Shown: positions 37,058 to 49,818, counted from the first letter of the stretch. The stretch: DNA of 64,000 nucleotides from Scortum barcoo (GCA_023238725.1 CM041546.1:9597983-9661982), one strand, 5' to 3'. Notes: generated by a model not told the origin, from the sequence alone. Made by a program: numbers and translations.

Positions 37058-37205
37058 TGTGGTTGGCATATACTGCACAGTGTGGACAGGGCACCTCTCA
37101 TAAAGATGTGCATCCTGCCCTCTAGTGGTGAAAGGAGTCACACACAGGCTTTCTAGAAGTTAGGATGTAAAGCTCTGTAGAAAACCACAGGTTTGATGAA
37201 ATGCC

Positions 37206-37211
37206 TTTATT
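37206..37211 (-). terminator. Polyadenylation signal overlapping the spaca6 stop codon
   Basis: On the minus strand the last codons read GTG CAA TAA AGG, so the stop TAA is inside the hexamer AATAAA. The 3' UTR may be only 15-30 bases. Another signal further on is possible. Confidence 0.5.
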
Positions 37212-37833
37212 GCACTACATGTATCTTCCCAACTATCAGATCTTCATCTCCATCTGCTTGTTCAGCATTTTGCTCTGGTACTGATGACCAATACAGAGCG
37301 CTGAAAAAGGCAAAGAAAGAAAAAGTGGGAGACATGAGATATGTATGTATGTTTATATACAGTATAGTCTCATTCTGTGCAAATAATAGCAACAGACAAG
37401 AGTAAAAAATTAGCAAAAGCTCTAAATTCAATGTGCAGCACATTCATTTCATGCTCTGTTTTAGAACTATGTTATAATGCACTATCCTTGTCAAATAAGT
37501 ACATTCAAATAAAAAATATAAAAATAGTCGTACCACAGAGAGAGGAATAGCAGCAGTAGCAAAGCAGTTAAACAGGCGGCAAGAAGCGGTGGTACGGGGA
37601 GGGGGAGGAGGGAGTGAGGAGGAGGTCCAGGCACAGGGACTAACCGCCCTCCTGGGAGCAGAGACAGATCGAATATCTGCTGCAGCTCTGTGTTGCCTAC
37701 CACAACCTGGGGGGTCACTTAGAGAGAGAGAGATGGAGAGAAATACCGGGGAGAATTTGAACTCACAGGACCTGATTTAAAAGATAATAGTGGCATAGGG
37801 AGAGTGCAAAAATAATAATACACACACACACAC

Positions 37834-37898
<65 letters not shown>

Positions 37899-40800
37899 AC
37901 TCCTCATTGAATAAAGAATTATGATTTGAAGTAGTTTCACTGTATTTGAGAAATTTTGTATACCTTTGTCATACTTTAGTCATTAAGTAAAAAAAATAAT
38001 GTATTCATGTATGAATATGCATATTCAAACATACATTCTTTATGAGCACAGATTCATTTAAACAATGGCTTCCAGTATTTTGATAGTACACAGTATAGTT
38101 ATTTAATCCATTTTTAAAAATAAACTATCAATATTTACTAAGAAGTGACTTTTATTGTGTGCTTTTAATTAGCTCTTTCCATTCGTTTAGGTTCCCCCTC
38201 CTATTCCATGCAATTACTTTTAAATAAGTTACTCTCAGTATCTAAACTAAAAATTAAACTGTAAAGCCCCTTCAGGTAAATTGTGATTTGTCATATTGGG
38301 CTAAATTGACTCGTCTCGATTATCTATTATCTCATGAGGCATTATATCTGAAATGGTAAATACAATGAAATCTGTACCCATAGACCATATATTGTATTTC
38401 ACCAACCAAACATGGTTTAAAAATTTTACATGATCAATATATATCGATCATGTAAAATTTACAACTTGCCTCAGTTTTTCCACATGCTCATTTGATGAAG
38501 AAAAAACCTGTTTAGTATACTCATCTCAGTTACTAAAACACTACATCTCTATATTCTAAGAAAATTCTCTCAAAGTGTGTAGGAGTCGATTTGGATCCCA
38601 GTACAAATGGCCTCCGATTGATCATTATCAATATCAAATTCCAATTCTTTCTCCTAAAAGTGGTGTATGTTGTTACCTGTGAGATAGTAGTATATTCTGA
38701 TGATGGATCGTTGGCCTGAGTAGATCTCACACTGGTAGGTGCCCTGATGTTGCAGGCTGGTTGAAGGGATGGAATAGAGCCTGTCCACCCCTGTGGTCAC
38801 TTCTTTGAACTGATCTACCTGTTGGGTTTTCACCTGTCCAACAATAAATTCTTACTGTAGGCAGGAATAATTCATGTCAGTCTGCACAGATACAACGACA
38901 AATTTTATATGACGAGGACAAAAATGCGTTAAAGCAATAGTTCAACATGTTAAGAAATAAAATCTGTAAATCAAAATTAGATGAGAAGATTGAAACCACT
39001 CTCACATTTGTGTGTTATATATGAAGCTACAGCCAGTCGCTACTTAACTTAGCATAGCATAAAGACCTAAAACACTGCGAAACAGCTGGTTAGCTTTGTC
39101 TAAAGGTAACAAAATCCACCTACTAGCTCCTCTAAAGCTCACTAATTAACATGTATCTCATTTGTTTAAACTGCACAAAAACCCAAGTTTGCAGCGGGAG
39201 GATGCAGTGAGTCTCTGGAGTCTCAGCTGGTTGCCTGGAAACCTCATGGTGACAGCGAAATTGCAGGAAGTCACTGCACCCAGCAAAGAAATAATTCCAC
39301 AGATAAACCTCCCATAAAACCACAACTTGCCATTTTTAGACAGTTGTTGTGTTATGCTGGACTGATGGATGGGAGCCCCCCCCATTTCTATTTTATTTCC
39401 AGGGTGGGAACAAAATTTATGTACTGGTCACTCATATAGTTGGCTCACCTCTATTGTCTCAGACACAGCACTCCCATAAAAGATCAACAAGTTAATTTAG
39501 CAGAATGGCTATGTTGCTGACTATCTAGCTTTTATCTAGGGTGCTATTGTATTATATATGTACACTGTAAAATGCTCTGTGTCCACTCATCATGCTTTGT
39601 AATTGCATCCCAATAAGTCACAACAGCAGCACATTTTGATATAAATTTGCTATATTTGTTCAGAGCGTTGACCCCAACAACCTACCTGATAAGCTACACA
39701 TCCACTATCACCTATTGAGAGAGGCTGCCCACGTGCCAATGGACAGCCATTAATTAATAAATTAACCAATGAGCTACATTAATGAATAAATCACAGTTTA
39801 TGCTCAGCTAAGCTAACTGTCTCCTGGCCCCATCGTCATATTTAACAAACACAATGAGTGGGGATCTTATCATCCACCTTGACAAGAGAGCCAGTATGCG
39901 TATCCCCAAATGCTGGACTGTTCCTTCAAAAACATTTCAAAGCATTGCAGTGACCCTGAATTGTTCACCATAATGCCCAGCATACCTCTTCTGCAAACCT
40001 CCAGATCACCTCGATGTCATTTGGCAAGTGAAATGGCACGTCGCACCGCATTCCGCTCCTGCTGTGCTCCATTACTTTAATTTCTTTAACTGAAGTAAAC
40101 ATATAGCCACCCACATGCACACAGGCAGGCACACACATGCACACACACACAGATAACATTCACAGGGGGGCAGCTCTTGCAGTCTGAGCCCTCCTTAATG
40201 ATAATACTTAAGCCCAGTCTCTGAGGAGTGGAGTAAAAGTGATGATATGCTAAACAGTGGCTGTGCTGTACAGGGTTGATACGAATACCATCGTGTGTGG
40301 GAGTCAACTGTCACCTTGCATAAAGAAGCCAAGGACTTAAAGAGTACCTTGGGGGCTCTGTGCAAAAGATATAATGTGTGGAAAATAAAACCTCGCCTCT
40401 GTCTCTTTTTCAAATCCCGACTTCCTGCTAAGAGCATTTCAAGGATCAAAAGCGGAGCATTTTAAGGATCAAGAGTGGATTCTTATGAAGGTGAAAATAT
40501 AGTTATGTAAGGATGTGTCGAGTCTGGATTAGCAGACCCTTTTCCTGTGTAAAAATTGTGATGTAACAGTTTCAGTAATCCACTATGTTGGACAGATTAT
40601 TAATACTCACCTGGACAGTCGAGAGGGAATTCACAGGAGTCATACTGGCAGGTAATACAGTTGTACACCGCGCCTGCACTCTGAAAACCTGATGGGTGAT
40701 GAAACTAATACTGATACATGGATTATGATATGCTGTTTCTAATAACAGAAATTATAATATTGAACAGGCAAAAAAAGAATTAAGACACTAACCACATGGA

Positions 40801-41786
40801 GGGAAACATCCAGAGACTGTGAAAACAAAGTAAGTTTACTATTATTTTGATCAGGTGACTTGATACGGCGCCAGCAACCAGAAGTATGAGTCAGTTCAAC
40901 CTGACTGCTTCCTTTATTCTTTACAGTATTTGATAGCCTGTAATAATCTAACTAGCTTATTATGGGGAGAGTACAGAGATCAGAGGGAGCCATAATGACC
41001 TAATGTGGGCCTTACTATAGATGAAAAGATGAAGAAAAAGGAAAAGAGACCATGTCTCACCTCTAGGCAGTTTAGAGGCAGCTGCGATGAAATTGTCTGC
41101 CGCTGTCTGCAACCTTTTCTCATACACTGTGTCTGATAGAGGGAAAGAAGGAGGAGGAGGAGAAGGAAGAAGACAGAAATATTTGGCACAACACATCCTG
41201 GTGAATTTTGTGCTTAAGGGCATCATTTTGAAAGTTTGCACTCCCCTCCATTTCTGACCTTACTTAGCAATTCTGACGCTCTAAAGACTCATTTATTTGT
41301 GCGGTTATATGTCTATCAGGCCAGGTGTTTAGCTACCATAATTCCGCTTATTGTCAAACTCCTTCACCATGGGCAGAATCTCTGCATCCAGAATTTCTTT
41401 CAGCTGTTTGTCATAGCCTTCACCTAGAAGGAGGACACATATCAACAAGTATGAATCAACTCCCTAATACCTAGACATGTTGTCACTAATTAAATGCATT
41501 TGATTGCATCTGCCTTGGAGAAAAATGATAAAACATTACGACAAAATATTTTAAAATAATAATTTTCCGCACCCACTCTGCCAGCTTCAATTACTCCCTG
41601 GTGGTTGTTGAATATTCGGTCCAGCTTCCTGAAGCAGGCGTCAACATTTCTAATCTTGTATTCAGTCAAAATGTGACCCCAACACAGGCGAAGACTGTCT
41701 TGGACATCAATAAAGCACTGATAGCAGCTCAGAGAGGTGCTGAACAGCAAGCTAACACAGACGAGCCACAAAGCAGATGTGCGCAT
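37207..41786 (-). CDS. spaca6: SPACA6, sperm membrane protein for gamete fusion, nine exons
   Basis: Sperm surface protein of the IZUMO1-SPACA6-TMEM95 group, required for sperm-egg fusion in vertebrates. Coding exons, in order: 41786-41573, 41423-41337, 41132-41061, 40816-40793, 40688-40611, 40089-39986, 38833-38677, 37717-37534 and 37300-37207. All are bounded by GT-AG with agreeing phases, total 1014 bases, 337 residues (mammalian SPACA6 is about 325). Signal peptide MRTSALWLVCVSLLFSTSLS; CYQC at the mature start and CITC later are the paired CXXC motifs; a helical region lies between; SGCFPPCG and EFPLDCP match family landmarks. An Ig-like domain follows (RCDVPF...VIWRF...GTYQCEIY), then TELQ, a membrane span (LLAACLTALLLLLFLSL) and a short acidic tail. 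A misread exon 8 donor would end at 37491 instead. An out-of-frame ATG at 41797 overlaps the start. The gene carries a large repeat in the intron between the two Ig exons. Confidence 0.93.
37821..37897. repeat. CA and AAT microsatellites
   Basis: A short CA run is followed by about 20 AAT/ATA units, in the spaca6 intron between exons 7 and 8. The poly-leucine open frame across it on the minus strand is an artefact. Confidence 0.9.
38256..38315 (+). repeat. Small remnant of the 8740-9000 repeat family
   Basis: CTGTAAAGCCCCTTCAGGTA then AATTGTGATTTGTCATATTGG corresponds, with decay, to the tail TGTAAAGCCCTC..AGGCAA..TTGTGAT.TTGGGCT of the repeat at 8740-9000. It is intronic in spaca6. Confidence 0.5.
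38421..38460. repeat. Perfect 15-bp inverted repeat in a spaca6 intron
   Basis: AAATTTTACATGATC (38421-38435) and GATCATGTAAAATTT (38446-38460) are exact reverse complements around a ten-base AT loop. Confidence 0.85.
38925..39910. mobile_element. MITE-like teleost repeat in the intron between the spaca6 Ig exons
   Basis: The left part reads CAATAGTTCAACATGTTAAG, AGATGAGAAGATTGAAACCA, GAAGCTACAGCCAG and CAGCTGGTTAGCTTTGTCT; the right part ends with the inverted counterpart (GCTAAGCTAACTGTCTCCTG, GATCTTATCATCCACCTTGA, CCAAATGCTGGACTGTTCCT). Element families with these landmarks are abundant in teleosts. Another piece lies at 58060-58260. Confidence 0.65.
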
Positions 41787-43590
41787 TTTTCCAGCATGGG
41801 CAACAAACTCAAACAGAGGTTTTTGCTTGAACTGCTTTTATTCAAATCCTGGTCTCATAGTGACGACCAATTTGTGGAAATTCCAAGGTTTCATATTCCA
41901 GGAGGAGCTTGAAAAATCATGCACATCATACATGAAATGATGCTGAAAGTATCCTGCTCATGTTTCCTCAGCATGCTTGGGTTTGAGGGGAGAGCATCAC
42001 AGACTCCCCTCTATACTTTCCTCCATTCTATTGTCTCTAGTCCCCATTTCCTGCTGCCTCAATGCACCAGTTTTACTGCAGTGCACAGAGATGGAGCGAG
42101 CCAAGGAGGGAGGAGGTGGCGGCGGCGGGGGGGAGAGGGGCAGATGAAGAGGGAGTTAAATGCTTATGTACGTATAAAGTGGAAAGCGTGTTGGCAAGAA
42201 AACCCCCGACAAATATACAAAGAATAAAAGTGGTGAGACGGAGACTGGAAGCCAGAAAAAAAGGAACAAAAGGGTCAACAAAATCAACAGAATAGTGAGC
42301 CACGGCAAAAAAGAAAGTGTATATCTTTGCTGGTGGAGTCCAAAAAGTGGCAGAATGTTAGAAAAAAACAAAGAGAGGAGAAAAAGCGAAGAGAAAATAC
42401 AAGAGGCAAGAGAGGACACAAGTGACAGAGGCAGAGAAAGAGGAAGAGGGAGCGGGACTACAAATCAAGTCGACTGCCTCATCACATCCTGTATCCCCCA
42501 CTCGTCTCCCATCCTCCTCATCCCCCCACCCCCTCTCCTCCCTGGTCCCTCACTCCCGGTGCATCTCCATGGCAACCAGACAGGGTGCCTAATACATGAA
42601 CTTAATATATTTTCAGTGGCAGGGTGAGCTGGGTACTAATGCATTCATCTGTCTCCACACAGACAAGCCAATCAATATTAGGCAAGAGTCTGCTCCAGGA
42701 CTGCCAAAGTCAGATAGCTAGTCAGGCGGTCGGACGTGGAAAATCCCAAATATGTATGTGTGTGTGTGTGTGTTTGAGTAATTTTAATTGTGTCTGTTTG
42801 TATAGAGCATGTGTTGCCACAAAGCGCTTTGATAAAATCTTCTCATGCATGCCCAGAGCATTTATAAGAGCATACAATCTGTACATTCACAGCTTTATAA
42901 AATCTGAAGTTGACACTTTTCATTTATGTGGAAGATGACACTCTTTTTCACAATAGAAAATTGAATTATCCTCACAAGATGCTGTCAGATATTCTTTATA
43001 TTTAGGAACTGGTGTTTCATGTAGAACTGGGGCCATTTGACTCGGTTTAGGAAAATCATTGTGCATAAATGAACAAAAGGAAAAGTGGGAGATTTCAGAT
43101 TTAACACTTGTAGAACAGTTTGGGGTATCAGAAAGAAAGAGTCACAACAACTTTGGATAATATTTTATTAAACATACAGAGGTAAAAAACAAAATCTTTC
43201 AAGTCCAGAGTATGGAAACATACACCGGGTGTACCAATAACTCCATGGCTTTCTAAAGCTGATAGAAATGACGGGGTCACAACCCTCGGCTGTCTTCCTA
43301 TTGGCCCTTATTGAGGGCTATAACACAAAGCCAGCCAATAGGGTTGGCCCCCTGAGAGTGTCTGTGCTGCAGGAGGAGGGTGTCTCCTTCTTGTCTTGAT
43401 CATGATATGACAGGTAAACACAGTCAACATACTTAAGAAACATCCAGCTGGATAGAAGATACATTAGAGCCAGAGGACAACATGACATTTTATCATCACC
43501 ATCGAAAATAAAAATAGACGACTTTCTGGGAATAAATGTAATCATCTTTTTCACGAAAAGCTCCTTTTAAACACGACGCTGAAACTGAAT
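41787..43590. other. Region upstream of spaca6
   Basis: No coding exon was recognised. On the minus strand AATAAAAGCAG near 41840-41850 could be a TATA-like element for a short spaca6 transcript. Purine-rich and GGAGG-rich tracts (42090-42450) and a TG microsatellite (42752-42771) fill the rest. If spaca6 has far-upstream leader exons, as in the human locus, this would be intronic. Confidence 0.35.
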
Positions 43591-43665
43591 GCAGCCCTGT
43601 TCCCGAGGACCTCACCTGTGACCTGCTTTGACCTCACAGGTTAAGGGTCTCAGGGACAGAGGGGC
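43591..43665 (-). ncRNA. mir125a: MicroRNA precursor mir-125a
   Basis: The minus strand folds into a hairpin whose 5' arm, 43656-43635, is a complete 22-base miR-125a: seed CCCTGAGA, then CCCTTAACCTGTG. The 3' arm (43619-43598) reads ACAGGTGAGGTCCTCGGGAA, the typical miR-125a star strand. The loop is about 15 bases, and the stem continues on both sides (GCCCCTCTG with CAGGGCTGC). miR-125 is the vertebrate lin-4 homologue. Its position upstream of spaca6 on the same strand matches the human MIR125A locus. Confidence 0.96.
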
Positions 43666-46429
43666 ATACTGTGAAATTAAAATACACAAGGAGGGTTTAA
43701 TTAGAGAGCAATTGAATGTACAAAAAAAAAAAAAAACAGATGAAAAGGTATTAAAAGAAAGAACCGCAGAGTCGCTGCACCGAGACAAAGACATGACCTC
43801 ATCTGACATTTGAATTCTGCGGCACCGACCGGTCTCCTGGTTTGCTGCAGAACAGAAGCAAAACTGATCAATTCAATTAAAATGTAATCGTCACATCATC
43901 AGGATATAGTTGCTCACATCCCATCTTCACTAATCATTTGCCTTGCAGTGCAGCATTAAGTAACATTTTTCACAGCGAGGCTCAAATAATCTCAGCAATG
44001 CAGCAGTTGAGCACATTGTGGAGGGGATGCAATTAATTTAGGAGAAACAATTAATTTAAAACTGACGTTAAATGTCGCTGGCATTCTGAACATGATTTAT
44101 TGAGCTAGCAATGACAAATTACAGTGTCTAATAGCTTTTCAGAGCTCAGTGAGCTGAAAGGGCCTCTGAAACTTCTCATACTTCATACGTATGTAAGAAT
44201 TATAGTCTAGGACATAACTTGCATGTCCAAGAAAGGGACAGTTCTTTATGCGTCAAAGAAAGCAATATTTATCTTTATTTCTCAATACAATCTGAGGTAT
44301 GTTTAATCCTCCACAACGCCTCATAGAAAAAAAAAGACAGAGTTACTGTATAGATGAATTTACAGGGACATATAGTACAAATACAGCACTTATCATTGCC
44401 CTGCCATGTTTTATCAGTGCTATACTAAGAGCATGGTGGAATCTGTCTTCTGACTTACCGGTTACAATGAAACTAGTTCTCAATTATTATGGAGAGAGAA
44501 GAAGAGCAGGACAGGGAGGGCATATCAGACGTAAATCCACCTGAAATTGAAGTAAAATAATAACACTTAAGATTCGGTAATTCATTTTTATAAATCCAAA
44601 CAAGTCAATGTTAAACGCTCTGCACATTTTGGTGATGAAAGAAAGAAAATTCATTGCGTAGACACATTAGAGGCCGATGCCACCCACTGGTAGACAGACA
44701 GAATGACACATGGTGACTGGGGAAGACCGAATATGTTCAGATGTCGTAGAAAAGGAAAATTTGGACATTTTATGACTGTCAGGGAAGCATGTTTTAATCC
44801 CATAAAAAAACAAAAAAACATGAATAAAGGTGCAGCATGAACATGAATAAAGGTGCCTGCATTACGTCCTGCATCAAATTGGACCGCATCAACGCACATT
44901 ATATTTTACCTACAGGTTGACTTCATGAGCCACAGGCCTCAAGATTTTGGAATACAGAGCTGCAATTTTGAGATTGTCTCAGTTAATGTTGCAGATGACC
45001 GACGTGGCAACCAGATCAGACCAGAGGGAATAGCAGATATTTTCCATCTCTTAAACCCAGAAATTCATTATGGATTCGCCTGCAGTGGAGATTGCTTTTT
45101 AGGTTTGTTTGAAATACTGTCATTCATGCCAGTATCAATGAAACAAAAACGCTCTTTAATTATAGCAAACCATATTGCATAACAGAAATGTTCAAAATGT
45201 TCATTGTAATTGCAGCAGGTGTGAATGCATTTTGTACAACACTGACAGTCATAACATTTAAATTCCTTGACAGCCACTAATTTTCCTAATTTACTTGATG
45301 TGAAAAAAAAAAAAGAAAAAAAAAAGAAAAAAGATTATAATGAGGTACACTTCAGGCGTACTTTTTTTCATCTGAGATTTGTTAAAGGAAAGTGAGATTT
45401 AAAACAAGCTGCAAATCAAACACGAAATGTAGACAAGACCTGACGACAACACGCAGCCTAGACACTAATTGAAAGGCTCTTTGGCGTGTGAAAACAGAGA
45501 GAATGTCACATTTATCCTACAAACAAATACAGCCCGAAGCACACACACATGCACACGCACATTCACATAATTAGTGAAGAAAAAGTTTCAGATAAAAATG
45601 TATCACAGCTCTGCATAAGAAAGAAACACACAATCCTTAATCCTTAAACCTTTTGAGTAAAAATGTAAAAATAAATAAATAAATAAAAATCACCTGACAG
45701 TCAGCCTCTTCTTTTCTTTTCTTTCCCAGTCAGAGTCTGCGTTTCCTCTCAGTTCTTCTCTCTCTCTCTCTCTCGCCTCTTTCTGATGGTCTATGTCAGG
45801 GGCCAGACAGAGAGCCCAGCGGCAGGTAGGTTACAGACAATAGTATTGATTCCATTATTCTGCTCTCTACCTACCTGACTAACACCAGCATCCATACAGC
45901 TCCTCACCTTTTGTCTCTGCGGGGCCGCCGTCGCAAACACACAGAGCTGCAAACAAGAGAAAAATAAAGAAAAGAGAAAAAGCTTGCTCACTTGTGCATT
46001 CGCATGCCTGCTTACACACCAAACATCCCGGTGTACATGCTATTCAAGACTTACACACGACACACACACACATTCATTTACCCGCCGTGCTGCATTCATG
46101 GTCTCTAGTCGTCTCTTTGCTTTCATTGTACCTCAAAGTCTCCTCTCTTCCTGTCTCTCTCCCTCTTTTACACTCTCTGGTCGTCATCCTTCCATCTCTC
46201 TCTTTTCCCTCTCACGTTTTTCGAGCCTCACGTCTCTACTAGCTCACATTAACTCCCCCCCCTCCACACACACTCTCTCTCTCTCTCTAGCACACACACA
46301 CACGCTCCGGTCTGTGAGCTTCGTGTATGTGTGTGAACATGTGAGAGATGGAAAGTGAGAGTGAATAAGAGTGCAGTGAGTGCATGCATGTGTGTATTTG
46401 TATGTATGTGTGTGTCTATAAAAGAGAGG

Positions 46430-46471
<42 letters not shown>

Positions 46472-49400
46472 GTGTGAGAGAGAGAGAGAGACAGTAAGGG
46501 GAGGGAGGCAGGGTGGCAGAGAGGCTAGCAGAAAGTGGGGATGGAGGGGGAGGGTCAGAATCTCTAATAGGATGAGAATAGAGAGAAAATATGAAGCCCA
46601 GGAGTCTCATGAACCTGTGAGCCTGACATTACTGCCTCCTTCTATGTATACAGCAATCATACCATCATCAAATTGATTACAGGATTTATGGCGTTGCTCC
46701 AACACAACTGTAAATTGCAGCTGGAGTGACATCAAACACACTAAATAAACCCACCGTAGAAAGCTTCAGCAATTACAGGAATGTGCCTTGATTATAGAGC
46801 TTATATTATAGAGCTCAGAGGTGGACTATATGCTGTTCGACACAACTAAACCAATCCAAATGGTGCAGAAAAGGAGGCTGTTTAAACCAAATTAATAATG
46901 AAGGGTAAAAAAAAAAAAAAAAAAAAACGTAAGACATGCACACACGCTCACTTATGCTGCATGCATAAACAAAGAAATTGCAACAGTTTTGCATATTTAA
47001 TGTTGTGTAATATTTTTTCAATTCTCTGGTATTTTCGCCCATTTTATATTTCTGCTGGGTTGCTCAGTCAGCTCCCATGTCTAAAGGCAGTTTGATTCTA
47101 ATATTTGTGCTACTCTTTGAGAGGATGAAGAGTTGCAGTTGTGTTCGCTGGATAACAGAATCATACGGCCCTGAGGGAAATTCAGAAATGAAAGTAAATC
47201 TAATTTGGACCCACTGATTGGCTGTCTGTTCGGCGAGATGGAGCATAAACACTACACTTGATGTGTAAGCATCATTAATGGCCCTAAAGTGTTCTGACCA
47301 TGTTGTACAACAGAGAATATCACCAAATGTGTCACACGTTTAGAGCAAATGAGGCTAAAATGACAAAGGAAATATGTTGATTTTGGCCTAAAAGAGAAAG
47401 CGGGGGCTTGGGCCTGTGATGACACCTTTCTGATGGATGGCTAGTTAACACTCCTGGCTAACAAAAACAAAGAAATGATGTGAAAATGAAATTGATAAAA
47501 ATACAGGAACAAGTAAGGGCATCGATGCCTTGTAACATTTAGTGAAAATTTTAAAAGCCCTCTCCCTGAAAAGCAAGGACCACACATGATGGGAATCGAT
47601 TGAGACAAACTCATCTTCACCTTCTTTCAAAAGGCTTTCCGTATGAGGCTTCTGTTTTATAAATATGCAAGACAAGGATCCAACATTTTAGAAATGTAGG
47701 TTAGAATAAAAACACTACTCTATACATTCATAATACCTCATGAATATTCATTACGTACCCATAGACGGGTCTGTGTCACTTTAGCAGCAGGTATTCTACA
47801 CACATGCTCTGTACAGCTGAATTTACTTCCCGCTTTGATGCTATTCTGTATAACTGTCTTATGCACAGCTCCGACACACTATAGGACTCTTAACATCCTC
47901 CTCTGTATCCGCAATCATACTGTACTGCTGTACCACCTAAATTTGCATAGAAACAACATGCTGTATGTGTTTACACTATCTGCTGTGATATGTGTGCTGC
48001 ATGTTCTGCACCATCCCTTTGCACTTGATGTAAGCCCCTGTGCAAGATGTGCTTGCGCAGCACATATCCTATCTGATCCCACATTAATGTCACCAAGACA
48101 AATTCCTGTACATGTACAGCACATAGATGCTGTTTGTGAAGAGATTACAGAGTGCTGGAGTCTATCCTTGCCCACCTCGGTCTGTCCTCTTGCCAGAAGA
48201 CAGCGGCTATCTGAACTTAAAAACCCAAGTAAAAATCAGTTCTCTGTGGCATTAGCAGTGTCCGAACCTGAGTGACAAATGCAGAATGTCACAGGCAGGT
48301 GTGTGTGTGAGTGTGTCACTGGGTGTATACATATGTGTGTGTGCCTGCGGCTGCACTCTGCAGTGCCACTGAGAGACAAAGCACTGGGAGTGCTTCACAG
48401 GGATGACATCATCAGTCTGGGATGGTGTCTGCTGTGTCTGTCTCAGGATCGGGATGCTCTAGTTCTCCGTTATATCCCAAGAGACTGGAGACAGCATCGT
48501 TTTTGGCAACACACTCCTACTCATCACACCTGTTTTTACAAAGTGGTGCCTGTGTGCAAAGGCAAAGAAAAGGGTAAATGGTCCTTTAGAGAGAGGGATG
48601 TCGGAATTTTTTGTGTGTTTCAAGGAACCCAAGATGCGCCACAACCTCTGGGAAAGGTTGTGTCCTTTTTACTCACGGTTCCAACCTTAAAATATATTTT
48701 TAGAGCAACATATGTGCATGTCGACGTATGAGAATATGTTCGCACAACAAATCTGCTCACACATATGCCATGCTGGGAAAAGGAGCCAACTATAACCAGT
48801 CACTGGTAATCTGGTATCTATATAGGCGTATGGTAGAGAGAGAGAAGGCAGATAGCTCTTGGTATATTGCCCCACACACCTTGCTACTGTCAGACATTCA
48901 GCTGTCTCTTCTGGCAGGAGAGCAGTGTCGTGCGGCAGATGATAAAGAACGCCGCGACTGACAGTGCCGAATCAGCACAATTCTGATATATGCCCCCTTT
49001 TCCCCCCTTCTAGGAGGGGAGGAGAGTCGGCTATAACGCACTGCAGATGGCTGCTGTCTCAACCACCAGTCTAACACACTGAAAGGAAAGGGAGGAGGGG
49101 GAGGAGGTTGTGGGGTTATGAAACTGGGAAAATTATTGTGATAGTGTGTGTTGTTCGTCGATGCACAGGACTGCACAAAATGGTGACATGGAAGGGACAG
49201 TAGCGTTTGAGGAAAAGCATAAAACAATCCCGCCTCAGGATCAGGTATTTTCTCTTATCTACCATAAATGTATTGTGTCAAAAGGAATATACAAAGAAAA
49301 TCCGAATTGTGAATAAAATAAAATAGTAAACTCAGGCCCCCTCCCCACACTAATAACCTGCACAGCCCCTTAGCTGACCTCGATGTAGGATGAAAATGGG

Positions 49401-49730
49401 GGTTCAGTATCATTTCGTAAAAGGCTTCTTTGCTGCAGTGGGAACTACTGATTGCACACAGCCAAACAGCTGTCAAGCAGCAGGTGGTCCTCTTGACAGA
49501 CGTGTCCGGTTGCTACAAATATTGCACACAAAATGACACGCAAACTCACAAGAGGGGTGGTGGTGGTGGGGGTGGTGGGGACTTAGGACTTTGCCCAGGG
49601 GGAGTGTATCTATGAAAGGTGTTGCAGTTGAAAAGGACGAGTCATGCCATTAAACACTAGGAGATCCTCTGGCGAAGTAACAACATACTTACCTCTCTGC
49701 TGGGGGTACATTAGACGTGGCAAAAAGTGA
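43666..49730. other. Region between mir-125a and let-7
   Basis: No coding gene was recognised. It holds poly-A tracts (45301-45333, 46908-46927), CT and GA tracts (45757-45774, 46475-46491) and a long TG microsatellite (46434-46475). It is probably part of the primary microRNA transcript on the minus strand, by analogy with other let-7/mir-125 clusters. Confidence 0.45.
46434..46491. repeat. TG microsatellite followed by GA repeat
   Basis: About twenty TG units with one CG interruption pass into a GAGAGAGA run. Open frames translating to alternating Cys-Val here are artefacts. Confidence 0.92.
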
Positions 49731-49818
49731 CTCCGCAGGGAAAGCTAGAAGGTTGTACAGTTATCTCCGTGCTGTTTATTATGCGAAACCATACAACCAA
49801 CTACCTCACACTGCAGAG
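49731..49818 (-). ncRNA. let7d: MicroRNA precursor let-7 (let-7d type)
   Basis: The minus strand 49808-49787 carries a full let-7: seed GAGGTAG, then TTGGTTGTATGGTT. The T at position 10 instead of A separates it from let-7c and matches zebrafish let-7d as I recall it. The 3' arm (49760-49739) is CTGTACAACCTTCTAGCTTT plus CC, the classic let-7 star strand. The stem extends outward (CTCTGCAG with CTGCGGAG), with a roughly 26-base loop. let-7 promotes differentiation by repressing heterochronic targets. It lies 6.1 kb upstream of mir-125a on the same strand. Confidence 0.96.

Noticed and set aside
37719..37940. Poly-leucine open frame
   Set aside because: Translation of an AAT microsatellite.
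45826..45884. Possible hairpin GGCAGGTAGGT...ACCTACCTG resembling a let-7 seed
   Set aside because: Only about nine bases pair; the rest of the arms do not match, and the arms do not match let-7.
47750..47780. GGGTCTGTGTCA resembling part of a miR-99 3' arm
   Set aside because: Wrong strand, no mature arm at hairpin distance; a chance match.
48279..48731. 150-codon plus-strand frame between the microRNAs
   Set aside because: Starts in TG-rich repeat, no recognisable domain, opposite to the likely primary transcript.
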